A DNA stretch of 40,639 nucleotides from Deltaproteobacteria bacterium (GTDB lineage: Bacteria > Myxococcota_A > UBA9160 > UBA4427): NCBI GenBank assembly GCA_019310385.1, contig JAFDEK010000057.1:1-40639 (forward strand), written 5' to 3'. The position numbers and the translations under genes are program-made. The notes under the pieces were generated by a model, which saw nothing but the letters and a program-made list of their open reading frames with translations, was not told the origin of the DNA and ran no database searches. Positions 18,373 to 26,100 of this stretch are shown one piece after another (position 1 is the first letter of the stretch; each line of letters opens with the position of its first letter).

Positions 18373-18388
18373 GTTCCGGATTCGGGAG
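18337..18388. repeat. Palindromic tandem repeat over the stop codon
   Basis: A 4-bp-stem hairpin (CCCG-AAAG-CGGG) is followed by two imperfect 19-nt units (CGGGAATGGTTCCCGAATT at 18345 and CGGGAATAGGTTCCGGATT at 18364) and part of a third. Between them lies the perfect 16-bp palindrome TTCCCGAATTCGGGAA (18354-18369). The stop codon of the Sel1-cytochrome gene (18370-18372) is inside. It could be a terminator or mRNA 3' stabiliser, or a small mobile palindromic element. Confidence 0.7.
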
Positions 18389-18920
18389 GCGGAGTCCGGG
18401 CGACAGCGACCGGCAGCACGAAGCGTAGGTGCCGGAACCTGGGTGCGAAGGTTGGGTCCGAGGGCGCCGGTGTGAATTCTGCGGGGGAGATGGCGCTCGT
18501 CTTGCAACGAGGAGGGAGGGACCTATCGCCAGTCGTCGCGCGTCCGTGAGGCGCGTGCGGATTGGCCCTTTTCGCGGAATCCCGCAGCCTGGAGCAGCGA
18601 ATTGGCTTGTCGAGCTTGCAGCAGAGTACTGGTTCACGCTCAAGCGCAGGCACACCTGGAACCTCCACACCCTGGTCGGGTCGTCGTGGGGTGCGGGCTC
18701 GCTGCTCCTCTGATGGGATGGGTCGAGGATTTGCAGGGCAGCTTGGTAGGGCCCGGAACGGTGCGGCGCCAGGCGCCGGGCAGCGTGGGGCGGCGCCCCT
18801 TCATCGCGGTCTCGGCGTCGTCGCCCCATTCTCGCGAGCTGTCACGAGGCCCACAAGGGGACGTGCGGTAGGATCTCCACGGCGTCGACGATCTCATTGG
18901 CGAGGTGGCGATGAAACTCG
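18373..18920 (+). other. 548-nt stretch without a convincing gene
   Basis: Open frames here lack recognisable domains, ribosome sites or usual codon bias. It contains the palindromic repeat at its left end and a sigma-54-like sequence at 18491-18506. A short reading near 18831-18863 resembles a haem-motif fragment (SCHEAH) but lacks the first Cys at the right spacing. Confidence 0.6.
18491..18506 (+). promoter_or_regulatory. Second sigma-54-like promoter candidate
   Basis: TGGCGCT-CGTC-TTGCA matches the -24/-12 consensus with a perfect TTGCA and two mismatches in the -24 half. It lies about 415 nt before the sensor kinase at 18921, a long leader, so a chance match is quite possible. Confidence 0.3.
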
Positions 18921-20444
18921 ATGATTGCAGGAGGGGAGGGCGCTCCCGTGCAGGATGAGCCCGGTCAGGATCAGGACGCGGCGAGCGCCGGTCGCGGGAT
19001 GTCGATGCGCACTAAGGGGCTTCTGTTCATCGGCATGCTCGTAGCGTACGGCGCGTTCGTCGCCGCTTACGTCCTTCACGAGAACGGGGCGCTCCTCAAG
19101 GAGTTCGAGGAATACCGGCACACCCAGAAGGCCGAGGGGGCGCTGATCGAGGCGAATCTGGCTGTATTCGACGCCTATCGAGCGCTCTTCCTGATCACCG
19201 AGCGGGTCGAGCGGAAGATCATTGTCGAGCGCGTTCACGACCACGTCATGGTGCTGACCGAACGGTACCAGACGCTCTCTCGTCTCTTTCCCGAGGAGGC
19301 GGAGCCATACAAGCGTCTGATCAAGTATTTTTCAGAAGCGGTCGTCGATCCCTCGGTTTCGAAGCTGCGCGCCCTGAAGGACGCGCTCGGACGCAGCAAG
19401 ACCGACCTCGACGGGCTCCTCGCTGCGAACCGCAAGCTCGGGGAGGAGCGCTTCGCCGCCTACCACCGGCGGAGCAACGCCGCGGCGCTCTCGGCGCTGC
19501 TCCTCGGTTTGCTCGGCCTGCTGGTTCTGGGGATCGGAACCAGCGTGTTCTTCGGCCGGATGGCGCGGGACATCCGCCTGCTCCAGGTTCGCGTCATGCA
19601 GATCACGCAAGGGTACCGTGGGGCTCCGTTGGAGATGCGCCGGAGCGACGAGCTGGGGAGCCTTCTCCAAGGCGTGAATCAGATGGCCCGCGACCTCGCG
19701 CATCGCGAGCGGGAGCTCGCGATGGAACGGCAGGAGCGTTTTCACCGCGAGCAGACGGGGTCTCTGGCGCACTTTGCGGCGGGCCTGGTGCACGAAATCG
19801 GGAACCCCGTCGCGGCGATCGGCGCCCTGAATCAGGCGCTCATGGACGATGCGGAGATGGACGGCAAGGAACGGCGAGAGTCCCTGCTCCAAGTCCAGGG
19901 GAGCGTTCAGCGGCTGGTCGGGATCACCAACGATCTGACCCAGCTCGCGGCTCCCCTGCAGACGGGCGACCACATCTTCGACCTCAACCGGCTGGTCCGA
20001 GACGTGTGCAGCCTGCTCCATTACGACGAGCGCTGGTACGGGGTCGACATCGACCTCGACCTGGATCCCCAGGTGCCTGCGATCAGCGGGAGGAGCGATC
20101 AGCTGAACCAGGTGCTGATGAACTTGCTCACGAACGCATTCGACGCGACGCACGAGCTCGGGGGCACCAATCCGGTGATCGCAATCTCGACGCTGTACAC
20201 CGGCGACGACGAGGTCGTCCTGATTGTCGAGGACAACGGGAGCGGGATGGACGAGGAGACGCAAAGGCGCTGCTTCGAGCCCTTCTACACGACCAAGGAC
20301 ACGAGCCAGGGGACGGGGATGGGGCTCTTCCTGGGTCGATCCATCGTCGAGGCGCACGGCGGGAAGCTGAGCATCCGCTCCCAGCCAGGCTTGGGCAGCG
20401 ACGTGCGAATGGTGCTCCCGACCGCACGCGTCGAGCCGAGCTGA
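18921..20444 (+). CDS. Membrane sensor histidine kinase with HAMP-like domain
   Basis: 507 residues from ATG 18921; Met27 at 18999 is an alternative start just before the first membrane helix (about 32-49). A helical extracytoplasmic region (50-190) and a second helix (191-213) lead to a HAMP-like linker (215-270), the dimerisation domain with His291 (VHEIGNPVAAI) and a full ATPase domain: DLNRLVRDVCSLL, N-box NLLTNAFDA, G1 DNGSGM, G2 GTGMGLFLG. This is an HWE-unrelated, NtrB/ZraS-like core, the type that usually partners NtrC-family regulators, and it is clearly paralogous to the broken kinase at 3855. No regulator gene is adjacent. It may act on the regulator at 6446; if the first kinase is truly broken it could take its place. 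That is inference. Confidence 0.9.
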   Translation: MIAGGEGAPVQDEPGQDQDAASAGRGMSMRTKGLLFIGMLVAYGAFVAAYVLHENGALLKEFEEYRHTQKAEGALIEANLAVFDAYRALFLITERVERKIIVERVHDHVMVLTERYQTLSRLFPEEAEPYKRLIKYFSEAVVDPSVSKLRALKDALGRSKTDLDGLLAANRKLGEERFAAYHRRSNAAALSALLLGLLGLLVLGIGTSVFFGRMARDIRLLQVRVMQITQGYRGAPLEMRRSDELGSLLQGVNQMARDLAHRERELAMERQERFHREQTGSLAHFAAGLVHEIGNPVAAIGALNQALMDDAEMDGKERRESLLQVQGSVQRLVGITNDLTQLAAPLQTGDHIFDLNRLVRDVCSLLHYDERWYGVDIDLDLDPQVPAISGRSDQLNQVLMNLLTNAFDATHELGGTNPVIAISTLYTGDDEVVLIVEDNGSGMDEETQRRCFEPFYTTKDTSQGTGMGLFLGRSIVEAHGGKLSIRSQPGLGSDVRMVLPTARVEPS

Positions 20445-20687
20445 GCCATCGGCACGAGTGTCAATGTCGGAGCGCAGAGATTGCGTACTTCATCCCGGAG
20501 CTCGGTCGCCCGACGATGGATTTGGCAGTTCTGTCTCGAGCTCGCGAACTCGCCACTGTCCTGCCTTTATGGGACCCGCTCTTCACACTCCGATTACCGC
20601 ATTGCATCGAACGCTTGCGACGTTTCCCGACAACTCCCTCGCCTCGACTCGCGGTGAGTTTCAAGGTAGTTGTCGCGTGAAGTTGAT

Positions 20688-21369
20688 CTACGCTGCCGTT
20701 TTCTCCCGCTCCGGGTTCAGCTTGACGACCTCGATCCGTTCCCGGGTTCGCGTGTTGTGCGCCCAGCGCTCGGGATTCCGCTTGCGCGCGGCCTCGTAGG
20801 TTCGCCGCCGCGCTGCAAGGATGGCTTCATCCCGCCCCGTGCGGCGATCCTCGGGCGTCACAAAGCCGATTGCGCGGTGAAGATGCTCCGTGTTGTACCA
20901 GGCGACGAAGTCTTCGACCCACTGGCGGGCGGCCTCGATGCTGACGAACGCGCCGCGCGGATACTCCGGCCGGTACTTGAGCGTCCGGAACAGGGCCTCT
21001 GAGTAGGGGTTGTCATCACTGACGTGCGGACGGCTGAACGACTCCACGATGCCCAGACGCTGCAGCGTCGCAAGCATCGTCGAGCCCTTCATCGGGCCGC
21101 CGTTGTCGGAGTGGAGGACGAGTCCACTCCGATCGCAACCCAGCCGGGTTGCCGTGTCGTCGATCAGGAGAGCGGACAGCTCCATCGACTCCTCTTCGTG
21201 CACAGCCCAGCCCACGATTTTGCGGCTCCAGATGTCCTCGATGATAGAGGTAGTAGAACACCCCTCGTACGGCGCTGCGCAGGTACGTGATGTCCCACGA
21301 GAAGACCTCGCACGGCCCCGTCGCAACGTGCTCCCGCGGTCGAGCCACAGACCAGCGGCTTCCCGTGGG
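20688..21369 (-). pseudogene. IS3-family transposase (OrfB) remnant, truncated and frameshifted
   Basis: The integrase core of an IS3-type transposase is recognisable: first catalytic Asp in FSWDITYLRS, second in VLHSDNGGPMKG, Glu in NPYSEALFRTLK, then WYNTEHLHRAIGFVTPEDR near the C-terminus. Two frames are needed: WDITYL to FYYLY (about 21255-21369) in one, IEDIWSRKIVGW to the end (20688-21255) in the other, so a small indel lies near 21252. The N-terminal half of OrfB and all of OrfA are absent; the frame closes at 21370. At the other end, TGAGTTTCAAGGTAGTTGTC (from about 20649) may be the terminal repeat, but no matching copy was found. This is a dead insertion-sequence fragment. The 243 nt before it (20445-20687) show no gene. 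Confidence 0.82.
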
Positions 21370-21564
21370 TCAATGGGCGGGACGGTGGGTCCAGCGCCTG
21401 TTCGCTCCCTGTTGACATTGACGTTTCAGCTTCGGCGCCTCTGCGATTCGCTAGATTCCCCACGCACTTCTCACTTGCATGATTCAGCCTTCTATGGGCG
21501 TCCACAGTTCGAGTTCGTGCACGCCTACCACCGACACGACGCCAGTCGAGGCCCCACCCCGCTC

Positions 21565-22194
21565 ATGGCCGAGTTCCCCGTGCAGCCGGTTTCCCCCGAG
21601 GAATTCCTCGAGGACTTCGTGCCGCGTTCCCTGCGGCGCTTCCAGCTGCCCGCGGAGGCCAGACGGCGCACCCTGAAGCTCGGCCTGCGGCTGGACGGGA
21701 AGGGCGGCGGCGAGTGGCGCTTCGACATCGAGCACGGGCACCTGCGGGTGCGTCCCGGCAGCCGCGTGGACGCGTCGATTACCGTGGTGCAGCGAGTCCA
21801 GGATTGGCGGGGAGCCATGTGGGACGGGCGGGGGGGCGTCGTCGGGCGCGGGGTCATCTCGGTCCTCGAGCACGGCCCCGACTCCAAACCGGGCCGGAGG
21901 GGGCGCTCCCGGCGAATCCTCGAGGTCCTGGATCAGCTCGCGGGTCTGAATGCCGTCGTCAGGGTCGTCGTGACCGGTGGCCTGGGGGGCGACTGGTGGG
22001 TGGGGTTCAAGCTCGGCCCAGGTCGGATTTCACCCAAGCCCGACGTCACGCTCTCCCTCTCGGCGGAGGACGCTGAAGCCCTGCTGAAGGGCGATCTGGA
22101 CCTCGTGTGGGCCGTCATGGGCGGCAAGCTGGGCCTCTCGGGCGACAAGACCCTGATGTTGCGGCTGCAGTCCATCGCGAAGCAGCTGGGCTAG
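21565..22194 (+). CDS. SCP2-like sterol/lipid-transfer domain protein
   Basis: 209 residues from ATG 21565. The C-terminal half carries the SCP-2 pattern: DWWVGFKLGPG, PDVTLSLSAEDAEALLKGDLD, VMGGKLGLSGD and final LMLRLQSIAKQ. The N-terminal half (about 25-75) has a weaker similar start (LRLDGKGGGEWRFDIEHGHLRV) without its end, so a second degenerate SCP2 unit is possible. SCP2 domains hold hydrophobic ligands such as lipids or acyl-CoA. No signal peptide is seen, so it is probably cytoplasmic. It sits alone between the transposase remnant and tRNA-Asp. Ligand unknown. Confidence 0.75.
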   Translation: MAEFPVQPVSPEEFLEDFVPRSLRRFQLPAEARRRTLKLGLRLDGKGGGEWRFDIEHGHLRVRPGSRVDASITVVQRVQDWRGAMWDGRGGVVGRGVISVLEHGPDSKPGRRGRSRRILEVLDQLAGLNAVVRVVVTGGLGGDWWVGFKLGPGRISPKPDVTLSLSAEDAEALLKGDLDLVWAVMGGKLGLSGDKTLMLRLQSIAKQLG

Positions 22195-22286
22195 ACGCGT
22201 CCTGGGCGGGCCCCCGGCAGCCGGGCCAGCCGGTGAGCAGCCCCGGAAGGCCCTGCTAGAACGCAGCTTTTTTCGCCCGAGGCCCT

Positions 22287-22315
22287 TTGCAGGCCGCTGA
22301 TTCTCAGGCAATCTA
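22287..22315 (+). promoter_or_regulatory. Possible promoter for tRNA-Asp
   Basis: TTGCAG (22287) and AATCTA (22310) are separated by 17 nt, a loose sigma-70 arrangement, with the tRNA about 20 nt downstream. The match is weak. Confidence 0.3.
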
Positions 22316-22335
22316 GCGCCCCTTCGAGGACTGCC

Positions 22336-22412
22336 GGGGCGGTAGTTCAATTGGTTAGAGCACTGGCCTGTCACGCCAGAAGTTGCGGGTTCGAGTCCCG
22401 TCCGCCCCGCCA
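22336..22412 (+). tRNA. tRNA-Asp (anticodon GTC)
   Basis: The acceptor stem GGGGCGG pairs with CCGCCCC (22402-22408). The D-arm reads TAGTTCAATTGGTTAGAGCA. The anticodon stem CTGGC/GCCAG encloses loop CTGTCAC with anticodon GTC (22370-22372). The T-arm is CGGGTTCGAGTCCCG and the CCA end is encoded (22410-22412). All conserved positions fit, so it looks functional. It reads toward the nucleotidyltransferase and toxin-antitoxin genes, and tRNA 3' ends are common integration sites; no duplicated tRNA end was seen nearby. Confidence 0.97.
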
Positions 22413-22441
22413 TTTGTCCCCAGATCGATTCGGAAGTGCTT

Positions 22442-22455
22442 CGGCTAGCTAGCCG
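22442..22455. terminator. Palindrome between tRNA-Asp and a convergent gene
   Basis: CGGCTAGCTAGCCG is a perfect 14-bp palindrome covering the stop codon of the minus-strand nucleotidyltransferase gene and lying about 30 nt after the tRNA. It could serve as a bidirectional terminator; there is no long T-run. Confidence 0.35.
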
Positions 22456-22898
22456 TCCGAGGTCGATTCGAGCAACTCGACGTCCGCCTGGTCACGGAGG
22501 CGGCCTAGTGCTCGCTTGTTGGCGAGCAACGCATCGCGCCCGATCACGGGCACCCGCAGCCCGTCGATTTCGGGTTCCAGGCGGTCGGTCCATGCCGGTG
22601 CGAACTCGACCCCGGTAATGCGGGTCAAGATATCGATACGAATTGGCGGTAGACCGATCTGGAAGACCGTCCCGGGTGTCGTCAGGTCGTTGACGGTGAG
22701 ATCGTGGAGAGGCGCATCAAAGGCGCGAAGGGCATTCGCTCGGTCGCATTCGATCCACACGCCGAGATCGCCGGTGGCTCTGGGATGACCGTGGACCGCC
22801 AGCGCGTATCCGCCGACGACCAGGAATCGCACCTCATGGTCGATGAACGCTTGCAATAGATCGCGAAGGACTTGCGCTATCGCGGGTATCCCATCCAT
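22449..22898 (-). CDS. Nucleotidyltransferase-like protein lacking one catalytic Asp
   Basis: 149 residues. The fold signature is clear: FLVVGGYALAVHGHPRATGDLGVWIE, with the GG pair at 29-30 and Asp44, and a later PIRIDIL with Asp89. In active family members the motif after the GG is D-x-D. Here the second acidic residue is Gly46 (DLG), so catalysis is doubtful. The family (MNT/AbiEii-like nucleotidyltransferases, often labelled DUF6036) is frequent in toxin-antitoxin and other accessory pairs. A small gene upstream overlaps its start by about 65 nt, the usual arrangement. It may be a decaying copy, an inactive regulator, or a tolerated variant; the sequence cannot decide. Confidence 0.75.
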   Translation of the reverse strand: MDGIPAIAQVLRDLLQAFIDHEVRFLVVGGYALAVHGHPRATGDLGVWIECDRANALRAFDAPLHDLTVNDLTTPGTVFQIGLPPIRIDILTRITGVEFAPAWTDRLEPEIDGLRVPVIGRDALLANKRALGRLRDQADVELLESTSDG

Positions 22899-23070
22899 TC
22901 AGTTTCCACTGCTCCAGGGAAAGCCGGAGTGCAAAGAGAAAGCGTTCCGACGCCGACAGCGATCGCCAGTACCCGGCGTCATCGCTGTCCATGCGAGCTG
23001 CCGCTTCGGTGCCGGGACGGATGACCCGCGATTGCGCTTCCGCCCGCTGCGCTCGGTCACGAGAGGCCAT
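22834..23070 (-). CDS. Small partner protein of the nucleotidyltransferase
   Basis: 78 residues from ATG 23070, or 52 from an internal ATG at 22992 that matches the usual beginning of the family better. The core DAGYWRSLSASERFLFALRLS resembles the short 'YWxSLSPEERL' proteins typically encoded just before DUF6036-type nucleotidyltransferases; that link is from memory. It overlaps the nucleotidyltransferase gene by about 65 nt in another frame, so the two are co-translated. It may be the antitoxin-like or regulatory half of the pair. No DNA-binding motif is evident. Confidence 0.55.
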   Translation of the reverse strand: MASRDRAQRAEAQSRVIRPGTEAAARMDSDDAGYWRSLSASERFLFALRLSLEQWKLNGWDTRDSASPSRSIASVHRP

Positions 23071-23113
23071 TGCGGAAGAGTAGCATTGCTTGTTCCGCGA
23101 CCCGCCCGGTTTC

Positions 23114-23548
23114 CTACGCGGTCAGCGGATTCGCGGTCGCAAGGGTAGGGAAGCGGCCGAAGTCGCGGTCCGCCGTCCACAGCTCCCGCACGCCGTGCGC
23201 GAGGCAAAGGGCCGCGATGCGGGCGTCGTGGACGCGAGGGCCAGCGATGCGCCCGGCCACGATCAGGGGACGCAACTCAGCGCAGTGCTCCGAGCCTTCG
23301 GCAAGCAGGACCAGGCTCGGCGACTCGAGCCATGCCTCGACCTGATCGAGCGCGGCCTCCGTGGGCGTAGGCGGATCCCAGATGCGGGGATGCGTGGCGA
23401 TCGCCAGAAACTCGTGGATGCAGGGCCACGGGATCGCCCAGGGTGAGCGACTCACTGCCAGCTCTCGAACGCAGGCCGATGCGCGTTCGTGCCACTCGGA
23501 CTCAGTGCGGTGGGCATAGACGAGGAGGTTCGTGTCGACTGCGATCAC
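23114..23548 (-). CDS. vapC: PIN-domain ribonuclease toxin, VapC-type
   Basis: 144 residues with the PIN-domain acidic set: Asp5 (AVDTNLLVYA), Glu46 (CIHEFLAIA), Asp108 (RVHDARIAAL) and Asp127/Asp129 (LWTADRDFGRF). These residues bind metal in the single-strand RNA nuclease site, so the enzyme looks intact. Toxins of this family cut tRNA or rRNA when free of the antitoxin. The start overlaps the antitoxin stop by 4 nt (ATGA), giving coupled translation. A second, different accessory pair follows on the same strand. Confidence 0.9.
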   Translation of the reverse strand: MIAVDTNLLVYAHRTESEWHERASACVRELAVSRSPWAIPWPCIHEFLAIATHPRIWDPPTPTEAALDQVEAWLESPSLVLLAEGSEHCAELRPLIVAGRIAGPRVHDARIAALCLAHGVRELWTADRDFGRFPTLATANPLTA

Positions 23549-23790
23549 CCGCCGTGCCCTTCGTAGGCGGCCTCGCGGATGCGTCTCCAGTCGCCGTCCT
23601 GGAACTCCGGCTGCAGCCCGTGCCCCCGAAAGCTGGCGTCGCGCAGCTCGAAGCGGGTCTCGCGGCGACGCTCACGGAGCACATGGCGCAGACCCTCTTC
23701 GATGAGGGCTCGCAGCGTCGTCTTCTCACCGCCGGCGACGGCCTTGGCCTCCTCGGCGAGGGGATCGGAGATTTCGACAGTCGTCTTCAT
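23545..23790 (-). CDS. vapB: VapB-type antitoxin
   Basis: 81 residues from the ATG at 23790; an in-frame ATG at 23802 would add four residues. The N-terminal strand-helix MKTTVEISDPLAEEAKAVAG and the helix TTLRALIEEGLRHVLRER are a ribbon-helix-helix DNA-binding fold. The C-terminal tail (FRGHGLQPEFQDGDWRRIREAAYEG) is the sort of segment that wraps the PIN toxin. It lies directly upstream of vapC with ATGA overlap. A 9-bp inverted repeat spans its start, the expected site of autoregulation. Confidence 0.88.
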   Translation of the reverse strand: MKTTVEISDPLAEEAKAVAGGEKTTLRALIEEGLRHVLRERRRETRFELRDASFRGHGLQPEFQDGDWRRIREAAYEGHGG

Positions 23791-23818
23791 ATGGGTAACC
23801 ATATCGGACTACCCATAT
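23789..23818 (-). promoter_or_regulatory. Inverted-repeat operator candidate of vapBC
   Basis: ATATGGGTA (23789-23797) and TACCCATAT (23810-23818) form a perfect 9-bp inverted repeat with a 12-nt spacer. A further partial repeat, ATGGGTAACCAT, overlaps its left arm. It lies at the antitoxin start, where VapB-VapC complexes usually bind to repress their own promoter. Confidence 0.65.
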
Positions 23819-23848
23819 TCCCACAATAGATCCAAATCCACCTCCCCC

Positions 23849-25189
23849 TCATCCCTTGCGGCGGCGTTCGCGCCAGGCGTGGAGGCGTTCGGCGATGTCG
23901 GCTTCGGCGCCGCGCTGGGTGGGTTCGTAGAAGCGGGCGCCTGCGAGGGACTCGGGGAGGTTGGCGTCCGGGACGAAGGCGTCGGGCTCGTTGTGGGCGT
24001 AGCGGTAGTCGCGGCCGTAGCCGAGCTCTTTCATGAGGCCGGTCGGCGCGTTGCGCAGGTGCAGGGGGACGGGCGGGGAGCCGGTCTTGCGCAGGGCGTC
24101 CTGGGCGCGGCCGAGGGCCGCGTAGGCGGCGTTGCTCTTGGGCGCGCAGGCGAGGTAGGTGGTCGCCTGGGCGAGGGGGATGCGGCCTTCGGGCATGCCG
24201 AGGCGCTCCACGGCGGTCCAGGTCGAGCTCGCCACGGTGAGGGCCGCGGGGTCGGCGTTGCCCACGTCTTCCGAGGCGAAGATGAGCAGGCGCCGGGCGA
24301 CGAAGAGCGGGTCTTCGCCGGCTTCGAGCATGCGCGCCATGTAGTAGAGGGCGGCGTCGGGGTCGCTGGCGCGCAGGCTCTTGATGAGCGCCGAGACGAC
24401 GTTGTAGTGCTCTTCCCGGTCGCGGTCGTGAATGAGCAGCCGCTTGCCCGCTACCTCGCGCACGATCTCGGGTGAGAGGGGCGACCCGGCGCCCGGGCCC
24501 CGGGAGTGCACCGCGGCGGCGGCCTCGAGGATGCCGAGGGCCCGGCGCGCGTCGCCGTCGGCCGCCTGGGCGATGGCGGGCAGGGTGTCGGGAGCAAAGT
24601 GCAGTCCGAGCTTGCCGAGTCCGCGCTCGCTATCGCCCGCGGCGCGTTCGAGCAGCCCCACGATGCCGTCTTCGTCGAGGGCCTTCAGGACGAGGACGCG
24701 GCAGCGCGAGAGTAGCGGCGCGTTCACGCTGAAAGAGGGGTTGTCCGTGGTGGCGCCGATCAGGGTCACGATCCCCGCCTCGACGTGGGGCAGGAGCACG
24801 TCCTGCTGGGCGCGGTTCAGGCGATGGATCTCGTCGATGAAGAGGAGGGTGCGCAGCCCCACCCGCCGAGCGCGCTCGACGGCCTCGCGAATCTCCTTGA
24901 CCCCCGACACGACAGCGGAGTGGGCCTCCATGCGGTGGTCGGGCATCTCGCCGAGGATCCAGGCCAGGGTGGTCTTGCCGCTGCCGGGCGGTCCCCAGAG
25001 AATCAGCGAGGGCAGCTCTCCCCCCTCCACCAAGGCGCGCAGGGCGCTGCCTTCGCCCACCAGCGCCTCCTGCCCGATCATCTCGTCGAGGGTGCCCGGG
25101 CGCATGCGGTCGGCCAGGGGGGCCCGCGGATCACGGGGCCGCTTGGGCCGATCCGGGAATAGCTCCATGGACTCGTCGCGCGTCGCCAT
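23849..25189 (-). CDS. rarA: Replication-associated recombination protein A (AAA+ ATPase)
   Basis: 446 residues, the usual RarA/MgsA length. Walker A is GPPGSGKT (66-73), Walker B LLFIDE (to residue 120), sensor 1 GATTDNPSF, followed by a clamp-loader-like C-terminal part with DREEHYNVVSALIKSLRASDPDAALYY and LGYGRDYRYAHN, a RarA hallmark. RarA binds single-stranded DNA-binding protein and acts at stalled replication forks. The N-terminus is short; Met8 is an alternative start. It is divergent from nadK with 53 nt between starts, so the two share a compact promoter region. Confidence 0.96.
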   Translation of the reverse strand: MATRDESMELFPDRPKRPRDPRAPLADRMRPGTLDEMIGQEALVGEGSALRALVEGGELPSLILWGPPGSGKTTLAWILGEMPDHRMEAHSAVVSGVKEIREAVERARRVGLRTLLFIDEIHRLNRAQQDVLLPHVEAGIVTLIGATTDNPSFSVNAPLLSRCRVLVLKALDEDGIVGLLERAAGDSERGLGKLGLHFAPDTLPAIAQAADGDARRALGILEAAAAVHSRGPGAGSPLSPEIVREVAGKRLLIHDRDREEHYNVVSALIKSLRASDPDAALYYMARMLEAGEDPLFVARRLLIFASEDVGNADPAALTVASSTWTAVERLGMPEGRIPLAQATTYLACAPKSNAAYAALGRAQDALRKTGSPPVPLHLRNAPTGLMKELGYGRDYRYAHNEPDAFVPDANLPESLAGARFYEPTQRGAEADIAERLHAWRERRRKG

Positions 25190-25242
25190 GGCGGGATGCT
25201 AGCCTGCCTGCAGCGCTCCCCGCCCCGTCGCACGAGGCCTCG

Positions 25243-26100
25243 ATGAAGATCCGCTCCGTAGGTGTCTGTCTGAAGCCTGACCAACCCCAGGCGGCGGAGA
25301 CGGTGCGCCTGCTGGTCAAGTGGCTGTGCGAGCACGAGCTCGACGTGCTGCTCGATGACGACGCCGCCCGCGCCACCGAGCGCTCCGCGACCTCGCGTGA
25401 CGAGCTCGCCGCCGCGGCCGACCTCATCATGGTCCTGGGCGGGGATGGCACCCTGCTCTCCGTGGCCCGCTCGACGGGCACGCGCCACGTTCCCATCCTG
25501 GGCGTCAACCTCGGCACCCTGGGCTTCCTCACCGAGATCAACGTCGATGAGATGCTCCCGGCCCTCGAGAAGGTCGTCTCCGGCGACTTCGAGATCGAGT
25601 CGCGCATGCGCCTCGAGGTCGTGGCCTATCGCGGCCGCGAGGAGATCGGCCGCTACCACGCCCTCAACGACGCGGTACTGAGCAAGACCGCTCTCTCGCG
25701 CATGATCGACCTGTGCACCTACGCGGACGGCGTGATGGTCACCACCTACCACGCCGACGGCCTCATCGTCTCCACGCCCACGGGCTCCACCGCCTACTCG
25801 CTCTCGGCCGGCGGCCCGCTCTTGCTGCCGGGCCTCGAGGCCATCGTCCTCACCCCGATCTGCCCGCACTCGCTCACCCACCGTCCCGTCGTCATGCCCC
25901 AGCGCTGCGAGATCGAGGTCGAGGTGCGCTCGAGTGCGGGGCCGGTGGCGCTGACCGTGGACGGGCAGGAGGGGATCGAGCTCGCCGACGGCGATCGGGT
26001 GTGCGTGCGACGCTCGGAGCACCCTGTCGCCATCGTGGCCTCTCCCTATCGAAGCCGCTACGAGATCCTTCACGCCAAGCTGCGCTGGGGCGAGCGGTGA
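25243..26100 (+). CDS. nadK: NAD kinase
   Basis: 285 residues. The NAD-kinase signatures are present: GGDGT (66-70), VNLGTLGFLTE, the ALNDAV segment, and TPTGSTAYSLSAGGP near 180-195. The enzyme phosphorylates NAD to NADP with ATP or polyphosphate in the cytoplasm. The stop overlaps the recN start (GTGA), the frequent nadK-recN pairing in bacteria. No oddities. Confidence 0.97.
   Translation: MKIRSVGVCLKPDQPQAAETVRLLVKWLCEHELDVLLDDDAARATERSATSRDELAAAADLIMVLGGDGTLLSVARSTGTRHVPILGVNLGTLGFLTEINVDEMLPALEKVVSGDFEIESRMRLEVVAYRGREEIGRYHALNDAVLSKTALSRMIDLCTYADGVMVTTYHADGLIVSTPTGSTAYSLSAGGPLLLPGLEAIVLTPICPHSLTHRPVVMPQRCEIEVEVRSSAGPVALTVDGQEGIELADGDRVCVRRSEHPVAIVASPYRSRYEILHAKLRWGER

Noticed and set aside
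18429..18713. 94-codon open frame in the gap before the last kinase
   Set aside because: Arg/Gly-rich composition typical of non-coding GC-rich frames, no ribosome site, no domain.
18831..18863. Possible cytochrome fragment reading SCHEAHKG
   Set aside because: The first Cys of a CxxCH is absent, the frame is short and flanking residues show no cytochrome pattern.
22834..22898. Reading the overlap of the two accessory genes as an annotation error
   Set aside because: Both frames keep family-like sequence up to the overlap, and such overlaps are usual for this gene pair, so both were kept.
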